64,000 nucleotides of DNA, taken from NCBI RefSeq assembly GCF_964275005.1, contig NC_092693.1, forward strand, positions 28,966,173 to 29,030,172, given 5' to 3'. Below the pieces are notes generated by a model. That model was not told the origin of the DNA and did no database searches. It saw nothing but the letters and a program-made list of their open reading frames with translations. Shown piece after piece: positions 1 to 12,400 of the stretch. How positions within the stretch are numbered: the first letter of the stretch is position 1; the number at the start of each line of letters is the position of its first letter. The stretch is from Diadema setosum. Lineage: Eukaryota; Echinodermata; Echinoidea; Diadematoida; Diadematidae. The position numbers and the translations under genes were made by a program.

Positions 1-1940
1 TTCTCGTCAAAGTCTATCCTTGTCATGTTGGAGAAAGGGAAAAGAGAAAAATGAATCTCTTAGAGGGAATGGATTGTATATCTTTTCTGTATACCATTGA
101 CAGTTACTTTGTAGGGTCATAGAGGACAAAGAACAACAAAAGACATCACCAAACTGGTTGGAGAGAATATGGCTTTGCAGTCTTGTTCCATACCAGTGAA
201 ATTTTTTATTTATAAGAAAGTGATAATGACCATCTCTTTTGTGTTAGACATGGAGAGTGCATAGTACTAATATACCAGGTGCTACTAGCCCTCATGTTTG
301 CTTGCCTGACGTAGCTCACATAATCAGTAAGGGGCTATAGACCAAACACCCATTAGGGCAGGTGGTAGAAATATCTTGTGTAATGCCCCAACTCACAACC
401 TTCAGTGCCTCTAGGCACCTGTAAGTCTGAGTCCAGTCACAAGAAGGATAGATCTTTTTTATGTGTGGTAAAATTCAGTGAACCTGTTATTTTGTCTTGA
501 AATGGAAGTGTGTGCGACCTTCTTGGAAGGAGAGATGGTAGGGATGTAATGTTACTCTGTCTGAGTTTGTTTTCTTTGTAGATCACTTAACTCACTGTGA
601 GGAAACGGGAATGTATTCCATGAGAATTTTCCTGTCAGTGGAAACAGCTGTCACTGTGATGGTTGGACATCACAGACATAATAGAAATATGTGTTGATGA
701 CAGAAGTAGCCGCATGTTCCTTGATACTGTCTGATGTATGTGCTAGAATGGAGATGGTACATTTACATAGGTAGCTATGATTTGTGTGTTGTGTTGAATA
801 CTCACACATTCCTCTCAATACCTGATGTTCATTTGAAAATGACCCAGATATACTCTATGAACACACTCAGACAAAGGCATATATTGAAAACAGCCACTGT
901 GTTACTCGATCAGCTGAAATGAGTTGATCAATTTCAGTTTGATTCAATTAAATTCAATCATTTGATGATTTTCATCTAGCAAAAGGTCATACTTAATACA
1001 AAGTATACATATAACAAATTATATTGTTTTAACAAGTTGTAGGAAGTACAAGTCTTGAAGTATAATATAGAATATATGCATGAATGAATGTATAATGAGA
1101 GAAACGATGCATACTTTGCAAAGATGACAAGAAAATAGATGTGTATGGGTTATTTCTTGTAACCATGCTGCATGTGAGAGGGACGAGAGACAAGTGTGAT
1201 TACTTTTGTCAGAATTCTGTGATTTTAATTTTGTAAATGAATCATTCTAGTTTTGTCACCGATTCTCATTTGTTGACCAGCAAACCAAAAGTTGGGCGAC
1301 AATTTTTTTTTTTTCACTTTCATTTTTTTTTTTTTAACCTGGTAAGATCCTGGTGTACTGTAGTACTCTTTATTTGTAGTGTGTGAATAATTTGATGGCC
1401 CAGTTGTGTAATGGAAGCAGAAATTTATTTGCACTATCATGTGCAAATGACTTCCATTTTGAAGTTATTATATGATGCTATAGCAAGTATTGAAGCAGAA
1501 AGACTTCTTTTGCCATGATGTCAATGAGAAAAAGCTGACCAGAGTAGCTTAGTTTAGATTTTTAGGTTATATTTAGAGGCATACCAACAGCAAGCTGCAT
1601 AGCAGGTGTAATTATCAGAGAAGATTTGTGACTTTGTGTGTCTGAGAAGTGGGAAGACACCACTGATTTGATGGAAAGTGAGGCGAGGACTCACTTTGCA
1701 ACACTATCATCTGTCTCGTGTTCAAAATTGATATTTACTTGTACTGTATCCTTTTTTTAATTCTTCACCATCTCCCTTGTCTGGTATTTGAAGGTATGCC
1801 GTTTAGCAGTGATCACACTGTCCCGAATTTGAACAAATATGGACACACGATAGAGGAAATGCTCAAATTTGGCTCTGATCTTATAAACATTGTATGGTCA
1901 CGGGTGGAGTTTCTCAGGCTCCAGCAGCAACTTGCATTAT
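1..1940. other. Noncoding DNA at left edge
   Basis: No convincing exon is visible; open frames are short and lack coding character. The plus strand is T/G-rich, and an AATAAA-type signal occurs further on near 3030, so this could be the 3' UTR of a plus-strand gene lying to the left. That is only a guess. A copy of a repeat family with ATTGA-like tail lies near 930-1165. Confidence 0.3.
932..1165 (-). repeat. Diverged retroposon 3' end with (TTGAA)-type tail
   Basis: A tail of TTCAA/ATTCAA words is followed by a body ending near a 'tttgcaaagatgacaag' word. The reverse complement matches parts of similar blocks at 42.9-43.4 kb, 57.8-58.0 kb and 30.0-30.2 kb, for example the 'caaagt(g/a)tgcat' word. 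It looks like the 3' end of a non-LTR element or a dependent SINE, but no coding part is present. Confidence 0.35.
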
Positions 1941-2172
1941 GGGGGGCGCTGTGGCATAGTGGATAAGACTCCTGACTCTCAATGGGAGGACCCAAGTTTG
2001 ATTCCTGCCCATTGCTTACATCCGTGGACAGGATGTTTTACCCACCATGTCCCTCTCGAGCCAGTTGTATAAATGGGTACCTGGCAATGCTGGAGTAATG
2101 GCAAGGGCCCTCTGGTAAAGCAGTGGCAACACTCATGAGGCTACCCTGGATAAAGAAGATGTTATTATTACT
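1941..2172 (+). mobile_element. tRNA-derived SINE, older copy
   Basis: The head has an A-box-like TGGCATAGTGGATAAG word and a degenerate B box (GTTTGATTCCTG). It is followed by a non-tRNA body (TAAATGGGTACCTGGCAA; GGGCCCTCTGGTAAAGCAG) and a short (TTA)n tail. The same family is present in better condition at 46078-46329 on the other strand. The weaker B box and several differences from that copy suggest an older insertion. No clear target duplication was found. Confidence 0.75.
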
Positions 2173-3393
2173 ACATGTATTATTAACTTTGTGAGCAGTG
2201 GCAAAATCTTTGTGTAACCTTTTCATATTCATACTGCCATCTTGTTTCATCTGCGGGACAGTGTGATGCCACTCTTAGGAATGTGAGAGTTGGTATGCAT
2301 TCCGTGTACAGCAAGATGTAGCTATCTCTAGGGATGGGAAGAGGTTTGAGGGGGAAGAGTATGGAAGTTTAGGCTGCAAGTTGATGGCAATAGGCTGCGA
2401 AGGCATGGTTTATTTTGTGAGTGTGTGTGAAAACCTGTGATGCAGTGTTGCATGAGAAAATGCTTCACTGTATCTGAGAGACCTCAACACACGAATAGCT
2501 GGTAACATCAGTGTACAGTTGTTTAATCACAGCTTTGACAATGCAGTGACATTATTGTTAATACAAATGTACTTGCCTCTGTGTGACGCTCTGGTCACAG
2601 CCCACTTATAACCATTGTAATTTTGTCAATGCGAAAGTTGATACATACAGTATGTTGTGATGGAACAAGCAAAACATTTTGCTGGCATCAGTATATTTCT
2701 AATCTGTTATATTTACTCTCTTACCACTTCAAAATGTGTATGTAGAGAATGACCTTTGTGAAGGCAGACAGAGAATTCAACATTAACAAGAAATATGAAT
2801 TACTTAGTAAATGTGTTTGAGAGTATGTCACACTCCCGAGGAAGAAGACATTATTTGAATATATCCATCAGTTGCTTTTGTAGTGTCAACTCTATGTATT
2901 TTACTGAATTCATGAGTGTGTATGTTGACTATTTTAATGATTGTTATATGTATATTCTCCAGATGTCTGTTTGTACAGTGATGCATCTTTTCTTTTCTGT
3001 GAGTGCAGGAAGCTTCTAAAGTATTTTGAAATAAAATATATGAGAGATATAAAATAAGAATGCACATGGAGAGTTCCCATTTGTGATTCATGGATGGATC
3101 TTTGTGTGAACTTGTACTCAGTACTAGATAATGTAAACAGCCAGTAAGTATGCTACTTTATTATATTATGTTTGATACATTTTCTTTTTCATAAAAATTA
3201 AACTGTTTTTTTTTTTATTAAAACAAATGAACTGAAATTTGATTGAGCCCATCTTTATAATTTAGTACATGTAATATGATATTTTGTTTATTTTTTTCAT
3301 TTTGAAGGGATAGGGCTGTCTGTTTTTGGAGCTCACCGGTGTCAACCCGCCCCACACGTAGCAGAAAGTGTGAAGTGAGGTACATATTGCAAT
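2173..3393. other. Noncoding stretch
   Basis: No exon or RNA gene recognised. There is an AATAAA word near 3029-3034 followed by A/T-rich sequence, a possible polyadenylation signal on the plus strand, unsupported by any upstream coding exon in the window. Confidence 0.25.
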
Positions 3394-3786
3394 AATTTAC
3401 CGTCTTTGCAACTGATTGACAAATTGCCCTACATCGACGTAAATAAGCACTGAATTGATCAGTGTTTTAGTAGTAGCCATGATAAAAAATCATGGGCGTA
3501 CATACTCGAGCAGGATTCGAACCTACGACCTCCTGATCACCAGACAGGCGTCATCTCCACTAGACCACCGAGCTTTCGCCCGACAGCAAGTGTTGGTTCT
3601 AATCCTTATAGCATGCAGCGGGTACTGCTTTGTTATTCAAATTCATGAAATTCTTCCGTCGAGATGTTTTCATTGCAACTGATTGACAAATTGCCTTGTT
3701 ATTTACGTCGATGTAGGGCAATTTGTCAATCAGTTGCAATGAAAACATCTCGACGGAAGAATTTCATGAATTTGAATTTACCGTCT
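3394..3786 (-). mobile_element. Short tRNA-like element with inverted tail and 12-base target duplication
   Basis: The 12-base word aatttaccgtct flanks the element at 3394-3405 and 3775-3786. Between them lie one complete ~267-base unit (3406-3672), about 22 bases of a second unit, and then about 80 bases of the same unit in inverted orientation. The unit is the one amplified at 37.1-40.1 kb, and the outer ends coincide with the ends of that array. The flanking duplication shows that it arrived as a discrete insertion. Confidence 0.75.
3503..3574 (-). tRNA. tRNA-like head of the short element
   Basis: Read on the minus strand it has an A box (TGGTCTAGTGG) and a B box (GGTTCGAATCC). A 72-base cloverleaf can be drawn with six of seven acceptor pairs and a CCTG/CAGG anticodon stem. 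This copy keeps U33 in the anticodon loop, giving GGT (Thr-like) as the nominal anticodon. Animal Thr-ACC is normally read by an AGT tRNA, so this is better seen as a Pol III promoter or SINE head than a working tRNA. Confidence 0.45.
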
Positions 3787-3829
3787 GTTGTTCATTGTCT
3801 GTGCGTCTTGCAAAAAGTAGTTCAGATTT

Positions 3830-4385
3830 TTAAAATCTTCTGATTGAAAAATGGTACATATGTGGATTTTAACTGAACTTGACAGGATTCATTGAGGGAG
3901 AGGATCATTGTTTGTACAATGGTGAACAACTCCATTTAGGGGGCCCGAAGGCAGAGCCTGAATATCCTAAATTAGCACATTTTCATGTTTTTTTTTGTTG
4001 TCAGTTTTATCTTCTGGAAAAGGAGGATGGGTGTTGTTGGGATGGGGCTGGATTTTGACCAAACTTGGCAGGAATCCCCAATGGAAGGATGGGATCATGG
4101 CTTGAATAGTATTGCCCCATTTGATGGCCCCTTGGGTGGGGTCAAAATCTGCAACCTTAGCTAATTTCATTATTTTCTACATTTTCATCTTTTTTTTAAA
4201 CAAATGGCTGATTTTCTTACCAAACTTGGCAAGAATCATAAGTATTAAAGGGAGGGACAAATAAGAGTTTGTACAGAATACAAATGGCAGTGGTGCAGAG
4301 AGCCCAAAGGGCGGGTCTAAATACTCATTTTTTTTTTTATTTTTTTTTTTTTTTTTGGGGGGGGGGCATTCCCAAGCAACCTGCA
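3830..4385. repeat. Three diverged tandem units
   Basis: A motif of the type TTTTGACCAAACTTGGCAGG recurs near 3863, 4049 and 4208, each time followed by a G/A-rich stretch with 'ggatcat' and then a 'gcccgaaggc/gccc' block. The period is about 160-190 bases with strong divergence. Similar 'ccaaacttgg' wording occurs in the 31.3-32.7 kb element. Noncoding; function unknown. Confidence 0.5.
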
Positions 4386-4389
4386 GCAA

Positions 4390-7190
4390 TCCTTGAAGCT
4401 TTTTGAATAATTTGGTTGTGTCATGAAGGTGAAGTGCATTGCTCAGGAGAGGTTCCCTATTTGTTTGGTTGATTTTTTATTATTCAAAAGAAATGGCTGT
4501 TTGAATTTTTTTATTGCAGCTTTACAACCATGCAAGTAGACATTTATAAGTGACCGTTACAGCCAATTTACACACAAAAGAGATCACTCCAAATAATTCA
4601 CATTGTACAAGGAAATCACCGACAGACACACATGAGCCGACAAATAATTTGAACTAAGGTTCAAGTAACTCTGGTTTGTTTGTTTGTTTTTATTAGGCAT
4701 CTGTGCTATAAAACAAGGTGGTAAGAAAAAACCACAGACTATTTTCTACCCTAAGATACAAACTAAGATCCAAAATGATATCTGTAGAATTACAACTTTA
4801 CAACCCAGTAGTTGGCGACCCACATACAAGCTTAATGGGGGATGAACTACACTGTGTAGACCCTGCACACGTACATCATTTACAGGGAAGATACCATGCT
4901 ATAAGAGAGATTCAATTTTTAAATTGACACAAATAAAAATCACACACTTATCTACTTTCATTCTTCCCATCCCTACATAGAAAGTCTTTCGTATTTGCTT
5001 ATTAACCAAGATAAGGGTAATTTCTTTTAACAGGAAAATTAGGTTCCATGCAACTAGCGTATGGTATAATACTCTCTGGTATACACAATCATTATTGTTT
5101 CTCTTGTACATTCATTAAAATTAATGTTTTTATACACCACCTGTGCAAAGCATGCGAAAAGTGTCAGCTGCATATCATGACAGGACATATACAGTAATGC
5201 AAAACGAAAGGAAAGCGTAAGGCAAGCACTCGTAAAACTCTAACACCTCATGATTACCAATTATATCCATCAATTTTCACGATTAAACGCACTTCAGATA
5301 ACATTGGGCAATGCGTGATTTTCGCATTGTGACAACTTACCAGTTGCTGATAGTATACTCGTTGAGTGGTATTTTTACACTGTACGGAGTCTACGAATGT
5401 AACACCTTTTTGATTCCCATGCCTGACGATGTATGAAGAAGTGGGTAGATTTTATTCACAAAACCTTGTTAACATCTCATAAGATTCCCCTTGGGTAATG
5501 AGGCAGCCCTTATCTTAATCGCTACCTTTCTCATTGTTGTGATTAGAGTCCCTTTATGTTAGGAAATTCCAGCTTAGCATAAGTTGCGCTCTATATTACT
5601 AATGATCACAATAGCAGTAATGATGATGGTGGCAAGAATAATAATAATGATGATGATAATCATAACAATACCATACCAATACCATAACAATTATTTCAAG
5701 AGTCATACCAGCAGTGATAATATCACAATATGCATGTTTGAAAATATCATTATATCCTCCTCCTCCTCGTCCTCGTCCTCCTCCTCCTCCTCCTCCTCCT
5801 CCTCCTCATCATCATCATCATCATCATCATCATCACTAAAAGACGGTTACAGAGAACTAGAGCACTGTGTTATTGCAAGCATGCTCGTTGTGTGAAAATG
5901 CAAGGTCGTATTATTCACAAACGTGCGTTTGCATTGTCTTACTGCACGTTCGGTTCATAAACATCTAAACGAACACGATTGCAACTTTAGTGGAGTACGA
6001 AAGCGCGCACAAACGAAAATAATATAACTTCCCAATGTAATGATTGTTGAAAATCTGAAGTTTGCTCCTATCTTTACTTCTCCTTCGTACCGCACGCTTG
6101 GCAAGATATAGTATTTTTTTTTTTTTTTTTTTTTTTGCAGATTGGTCGATCCAAATCGTATACATCCGTTGCGAAATGGTGCACATTGCTTCTAAAGGGG
6201 GGGGGGGGGGGGGGGGGGGGGGAGGCACATTTACAAGTCTATTGCGATTTCTATTGAACAATGGACAAATAACATCAGCTACTTATCTTTTGACTTCGTT
6301 GACTTTCGAAGTCGTTTTGTTTCACATGGTTGCTTGATTCAAAACCCCTCGTAACTCTCATAATTGTAAAGTCAAGACACAGTGACAACAAATAATAGGA
6401 CACATCTCAATATACCATGATTGTAACACCACTTTGGCTGTACCACAGTAAACCTTTGTGCGTAATCCAATATATTACATAATCTGTAGCTCCGTACTTT
6501 AATGTAGTATAAGGTTGGTGAATTCCCTCCTGCTTGACTGCATGGTTAATGTTCCCATTTCTCACCGTCAAAGCTCGAAGGTCTCAACACTGTCGGGTTT
6601 TGCCACCAAAAGAAGCTTTTGCAGGAAACGGTTACAACGACCTGGTAAGAAACAAGAAAAGACTTGTTTTTACGTCCAACTGTCCTCAACATAGAACAGT
6701 GTGGTTCTTCACACAGTGATTCACTAAATCGTAACCTTTTGGTGATTCCCAATTACAAACCTCTATTTCATTTCTCAACTTATTTCAAGCAATTGCCACT
6801 GTTGAGATGTAATATGTACTGTCCCATGTCTCTATTATACTGCTCGCCAGCACCCAGCAACAGACCCCACGCCACAATAAGCTATTATCGTTATTTATTT
6901 CGTCTTCAAGTGGTACTGTTCCTGAATGTTTATTTCTTTTTTCTGTAGGGTAGAAAAGCTAATTTTAGAGACGGCAAAATAACTGAAATGTGTACTTTGG
7001 TCAGTACGGAACAGAGCTCTTTGCTTATCTTATTTATTTATTTGATCTATCTATCTATCTATTTTTGGCAGCTTATATGATAATAATAGCCAAATTATTC
7101 TGATATCATGAACAAAATTTCCCGACAATATGGTTCTCTCTATATTACACGGAGACGGAGTCACATTTAGCGAACAGCGCATATCCCTGT
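4390..7190. other. Intergenic DNA with microsatellites
   Basis: No exon recognised. It contains a TCC/TCA trinucleotide run (about 5756-5835), a T-run (6114-6136) and a pure G-run (about 6198-6221). The long serine or glycine open frames here only translate these runs. This lies downstream of the 3' end of the minus-strand transporter and may include its 3' UTR just left of 7191. Confidence 0.4.
5756..5835. repeat. (TCC)n/(TCA)n microsatellite
   Basis: TCC repeats with a few TCG interruptions, passing into TCA repeats. Confidence 0.9.
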
Positions 7191-7376
7191 TTAATACTCA
7201 CCGACCAACCGGAGGAAAGCCCGAGGCCTCCCGAGGCGTATCAGGAAGATTTGAAGCGGGAAAGCAGGCACTATCAATGCCAGAATAATGCCGAGGACAC
7301 GCGGGTTGTTGTAAACGGCCAGCCCGGTGAGGAACACACAGTAAGCCACGAAGATGACAGGGAATACAAACGGGAC
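7191..7376 (-). CDS. Transporter exon 9: TM11-TM12 and stop
   Basis: Codes VPFVFPVIFVAYCVFLTGLA, then ILALIVPAFPLQIFLIRLG, and ends in G-E-Y-stop at 7191. A good splice donor (GTGAGT) at 7201-7196 overlaps the last codons. An alternative form could therefore splice there to an unseen exon further left instead of using this stop. Confidence 0.85.
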   Translation of the reverse strand, partial: VPFVFPVIFVAYCVFLTGLAVYNNPRVLGIILALIVPAFPLQIFLIRLGRPRAFLRLVGEY

Positions 7377-9405
7377 CTACGGATCGGGAAGAAAGACCAA
7401 ACAGAAAAGGACAGAAGAAAACACCAACAACAGTAAGGCAACATATATTATTGATAATATGTATACAGACTATGCTCATTAATTGGACCATTGCCATCCT
7501 CCACAACCAAGATACATAATACTAAGTCGACTTTCTGCTTCAAACTTCCCGGACACCGAAATTTTTTATTTGATTTGATTTGATTTACTGGTTCCTGCAT
7601 TATATCATTGTACACGCTGATACACATACATATGTATTTATACATTGTTGGTGCCATTTGTACATAAACATTAGTTGCTAACAAAATAAGTTCTTCATTG
7701 CCTTTACAATATACAGCAATACAGTTTCTTCATTGCCTTTACAATGTACACCAAAACATATCAGCGATGCAATGAATAGAAGGGCTACGGCTTAATCATT
7801 GCTTGATTTGCATGCAAACAATACAGAGCACGCAAACAAAGTACAATTAATTTTTCTTAAAATTTTCATTCAAAATAGGCAAGTGTAACATAATGAAGTC
7901 GCTAGAGAAATAGACATAAAATGAATTCGAATAGATCACGACATTATTCAATCCAGATGTCGCTTATGAATGCGAATAACCGAGGTAGATTAAGTCGTCT
8001 TTATTTATTTCTCATGAACTTAGGAGAATACATTAGGAGCGATATAGTCCTAAACTTGTTTTCTTCTTACAAGAGTCAGTTTTGCATGTCTATAGAACTT
8101 GTTTGGAAAGTAGGGCATATACCATGCACTGCATGGATCAAAATTATGACGAAAAGTGACGTTTCCATACGGTTCATCTTTCAATCACATTATATCCCAT
8201 TACTTAGTTAAATACCAGTCAGCAATATGATTGCGTGAAAGCGGATCAATTTGTGATCTCATCCCACTGGTAGAATACACTGTTGGGAATGTTCCACCAC
8301 CGATGGAAAATAGTTTCGGGTTAGTGCACAGGAAAGGTGAAAGGAATGTCCCAGTGCGTAAACTAATCAGGGTACGAATTTTGGGTACAGTACGCACTGC
8401 GTGATGGGACGTATAACGACTGCAAGCACAACAATGTGGGCTTGTTTGTGATACTGTCAAATGAATACTAGTATGTTAATGACGAAAATATTCAAGTTGC
8501 AGGTATGCGTTACTTTCAAAGTACATGTACATTGGCGAACCAATACCACATGCTACAATTTATTATGAGGACTTCTGCTGTCGGGAATGTACAGACGTTT
8601 CTAACTTCAGGATTTGAGAAACTATCTTGAGGCGATGTTATTCTGTCGCACGGCGTCACAAACTCCCTCAAGCTTTTTCAAAACTTTCGGTTAGATAATC
8701 TTAAATATTTCTTCCCTCGCCAATCACCATTTTCGCGCAATATTGTCCATGCCATCTTCCTTGGGTATGTCGTTGATCCTATACAGGTTAGAGCTGTTGG
8801 CATTTAATTCGAACAAAATGGTTTACGAACATTTTTTTTCCAGTCATTATCCCTGACATAAGAATTGAAACCAATGCATTGTTTATTTACCAAACCAAAC
8901 GACCATCGTCAACATAGTCAAAACAGTCAATAGTTAAACACAGTTTTGGTAAAAAAGAACCGGCAATAGCGTGCAGGCTAGACATTATAAAGACATTGTA
9001 CATAATCACTATTATTACTAATCAACTGATACATGGAGTCGAGTGTTTCACCCAGTACCTTAAAGGGTCTAGTTAGATCCGGGTACTTCACACGGTAGAC
9101 CAGCACCATAACCACAACGATGCCACCTGTCAGCCACTGGAAGGGGCCGAGAGTCGCCAGGAACAGCTGGACGTCCACGCAGAGGAGCAACAGAGCGATC
9201 GGCAGCTGATGCATGAACATTAATTTGTTGTAATGTTGGGACCAAGCAATCATTTTACAGTATGTATTGTATAATCTGTTGGCGTTTTTATTATCATTAT
9301 CATACGGTGTGATATGAGTGTTATTATGTCTTATTAATCATAAAAAGCACATTGAAAATTGCAGAAGCATGCGACATTCACTAATGACCTTTTCTAAATA
9401 TTGAG

Positions 9406-9444
<39 letters not shown>

Positions 9445-12400
9445 GAAAACAGACGGGCATAATCACGGAGAAGAAAACAAATCACATGAGCGGAAATGCT
9501 GCATAACTTCTCTAACACCGTCATGCTAATTATCATTCATCCAAGAGTAAGAATAAAGTTGTACTAATTTTCTTGTCGATAATTTTGAAGTATTCAGAGT
9601 CGATAAAGGAATTTCCGTATTCCTAATCCACTTTTTTTCAGCAGTATTCAATAAACTAGAGTAAGTTCGTTTTTGCGATATCGAAGTGAATGTTAATTGT
9701 CATTAGTAATGATTAGGCAAATCGAAACATTCTAGTTATTCTGAAAGGTGGTTAGTTTTGCCTTTTTCTTGAATATGCATGCGTCTTTTGTGGCTTGACC
9801 TGTGATAGTGAAACAGACTCTTGATTGGGAAAATACGCGAAATCATAGACCGCAATACAAGCTTTAGCATTATAATTGTCGGAAACGTTCTCAAATCGGT
9901 GATTTGTGGTTGAATTTGTTGCGACATTTTGTTTTTCCTTTCAAGTGCCTTCTGGTAGCAGAATTCTGGTGGGTGTCTGGCAACTGGCAACAATACAGCA
10001 ACTCACCATAACGAGAATAGCCGGAAGAGGTGTAAGATACCTCAGGTGTACCATAGACCAGAGACTGGGAGACTGCCCCTCACGACCGGCTGAGAAAAAC
10101 ATTCTGTGCGGATTACAAAGTCGTGGTTTGCAAAGGACATTATACTTATTCATACACGAGTAACACTGCATCTCGATGTCCAGATTGGTTGACGAAATAG
10201 GGTTGTCTTTATTGACTACGACTGCGTAGCATGAACTAAAGCCTCGAGTATAGTGTCAAAGAAACTATGCCCCTGCGGTTTAATGTCAGACTTTCCTTAT
10301 GCCCTCCTAGTGAATATTCAAAACGAGCGCTTACTGATATACATAGTAGGGACCTATTTGATCTGTATTATCTGAATTGTGCGATTCGTGTACGAATTTC
10401 GCTTTTCTCAGTATAGATTAGGGTGTCGGATACGATTTCTAAGCTCAATTAATGTATCCAGTAAACTCATTTACACATAAATGAAGAGAAGAATTTATAG
10501 TGAAGATACAAAGCTGTATCAAAGTTTCTGTTCCTATTGTCAATAATAATATTTTAAAATACACAACTTGATACCTTGACACAGAGAGAATGAGGACATT
10601 CATGTCGGAGAGGGCGCAAATCAGGATTGGTAGATGCACCAGATATGACCAACGTCCGAGGACCTTTTGACCTATCAGCTGAGATAAGATGAAAGCATGA
10701 TAATCATACAGGTTGCATGCGTCCACCTTCATATACGTAAGGATTGAGAGAATGCAGCAATATTAGTAGAACACATCAGTTAAAGTTTGAGGAAAATCGG
10801 ACAATCCGTTCAAAAGTTATGAATTTTTGAAGTATCTGCGCAGTCACTGCTGGATGAGAAGACTACTACAGTGTATGATGTCACATGCGTACAACGATAT
10901 ATGGAAAATAAAAAGAGAAGTTCACAAAACTTTATTTTTTGAATAAAGTGCACATTTCTTCGACTTGTTACTGACGTATATTAAGGGTAATATTATTCCC
11001 CCTGCCTTCTGAGAGAGAGAAGTTGAGTGTTCTTTCGTTATGCGAGAAAATGGAAATATGTTGAATTTTCTTTAATCTTTCTTTATATCGTTGTACTCAT
11101 GTGACATCACAAGCCATAGTAGTCTTCTCATCCAGTCGTGACTGAGCAGAAACTTCAAAAATTCATAACTTTTGAACGGATTGCCCAATTTTCCTCAAAC
11201 TCTCCCTGATGTGTTCTACTAATAATGCTACATTCACTAAACCCACATTTCTATGAAGGTGAACTTGTCCTAAAATGATAAACGTAAAATATACAATCAC
11301 AAGTGCATACTGTGTAATCGTCAAAAGTGATTGTGATGTGCACAGTGGGACTTGATATCGTCTTTCTCCTCTTCCTGTAAATACACTACCAGATGGCAGA
11401 TCTCAAACGGGAGAACGGGAGATTTTGCAAAAATGGGCTTTCGGCGGGAGACCTCCCGTCGAAAACGGGAGAGTTGGAGTATCTGCACTACTAAATCTGT
11501 ACATGGTGATTTGAAGCTTTAACCTTTCACCTTTAGTACACTAACATCTCATGTGTCTTGCGTGAAACCACTTATCACGACGTATCGCGTTCAAATGAGC
11601 ACAACAACCACACACGCGAGCACAAAGAATGAAATTCACAATTTAGCTATAATATACTTCATAATCATACAATGGGCATATATATTAAAATGTTTTACAG
11701 TATGTGTGTATATTTGCGTGTCTGCTATGTGGACGAAATATCTCACCACAATTACTGGCTGCTTTGAAAGCAGTTCGTCGGGAGTAAGAAGTGTCCCATA
11801 GGCTACGTTGAGTAAGATGCATAGTACGATGGCTGCTATCAGCGAAAAGGACATCGTATGTGGAATGGTTCTGGGGAAAGTAGGTAAAATAGACATTAAT
11901 TAGAATCACACCGATTTACGGATAACACATATAGGAGACGTGTGGATCTCCATTTTCCTGCAAGTACACTCACACATCACGTGTTTTGTATGAACGGTTT
12001 TCCCATCCAATTTCATCAGATTTGCATTCAAACGATTTTCGTCAACACTTTACTCCCATGGTTCATTTTCATTCTTTGAGCATTCAATTTCGTTTTTATT
12101 CATTCCTTTTAGATTATTTTTCATGGAAATTAGGGAGAAATTCATCCAATTTAACGACGCGGAGTTGTCATTCAATTTCGCGCCAGCTGGATAGACGTCC
12201 AGGATCGTTCAAGATACCAAATTCAATTTCATTTATAGGCACACACCAATTACTATACGTTTGAATTCAATAAACATAAAAAAATGTATTTCTGCAGTTC
12301 TTACCGCATTTCCTCATGTTAAATGTTCCTTTTCGCAGTTTTAAATTGTATGATTTCGTCTTTACTTCTTTATGATCTTTTCTTTCAGCTTCACTTTATC

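Noticed and set aside
5584-5895. Poly-serine protein
   Set aside because: Produced by the TCC/TCA microsatellite; no exon context.
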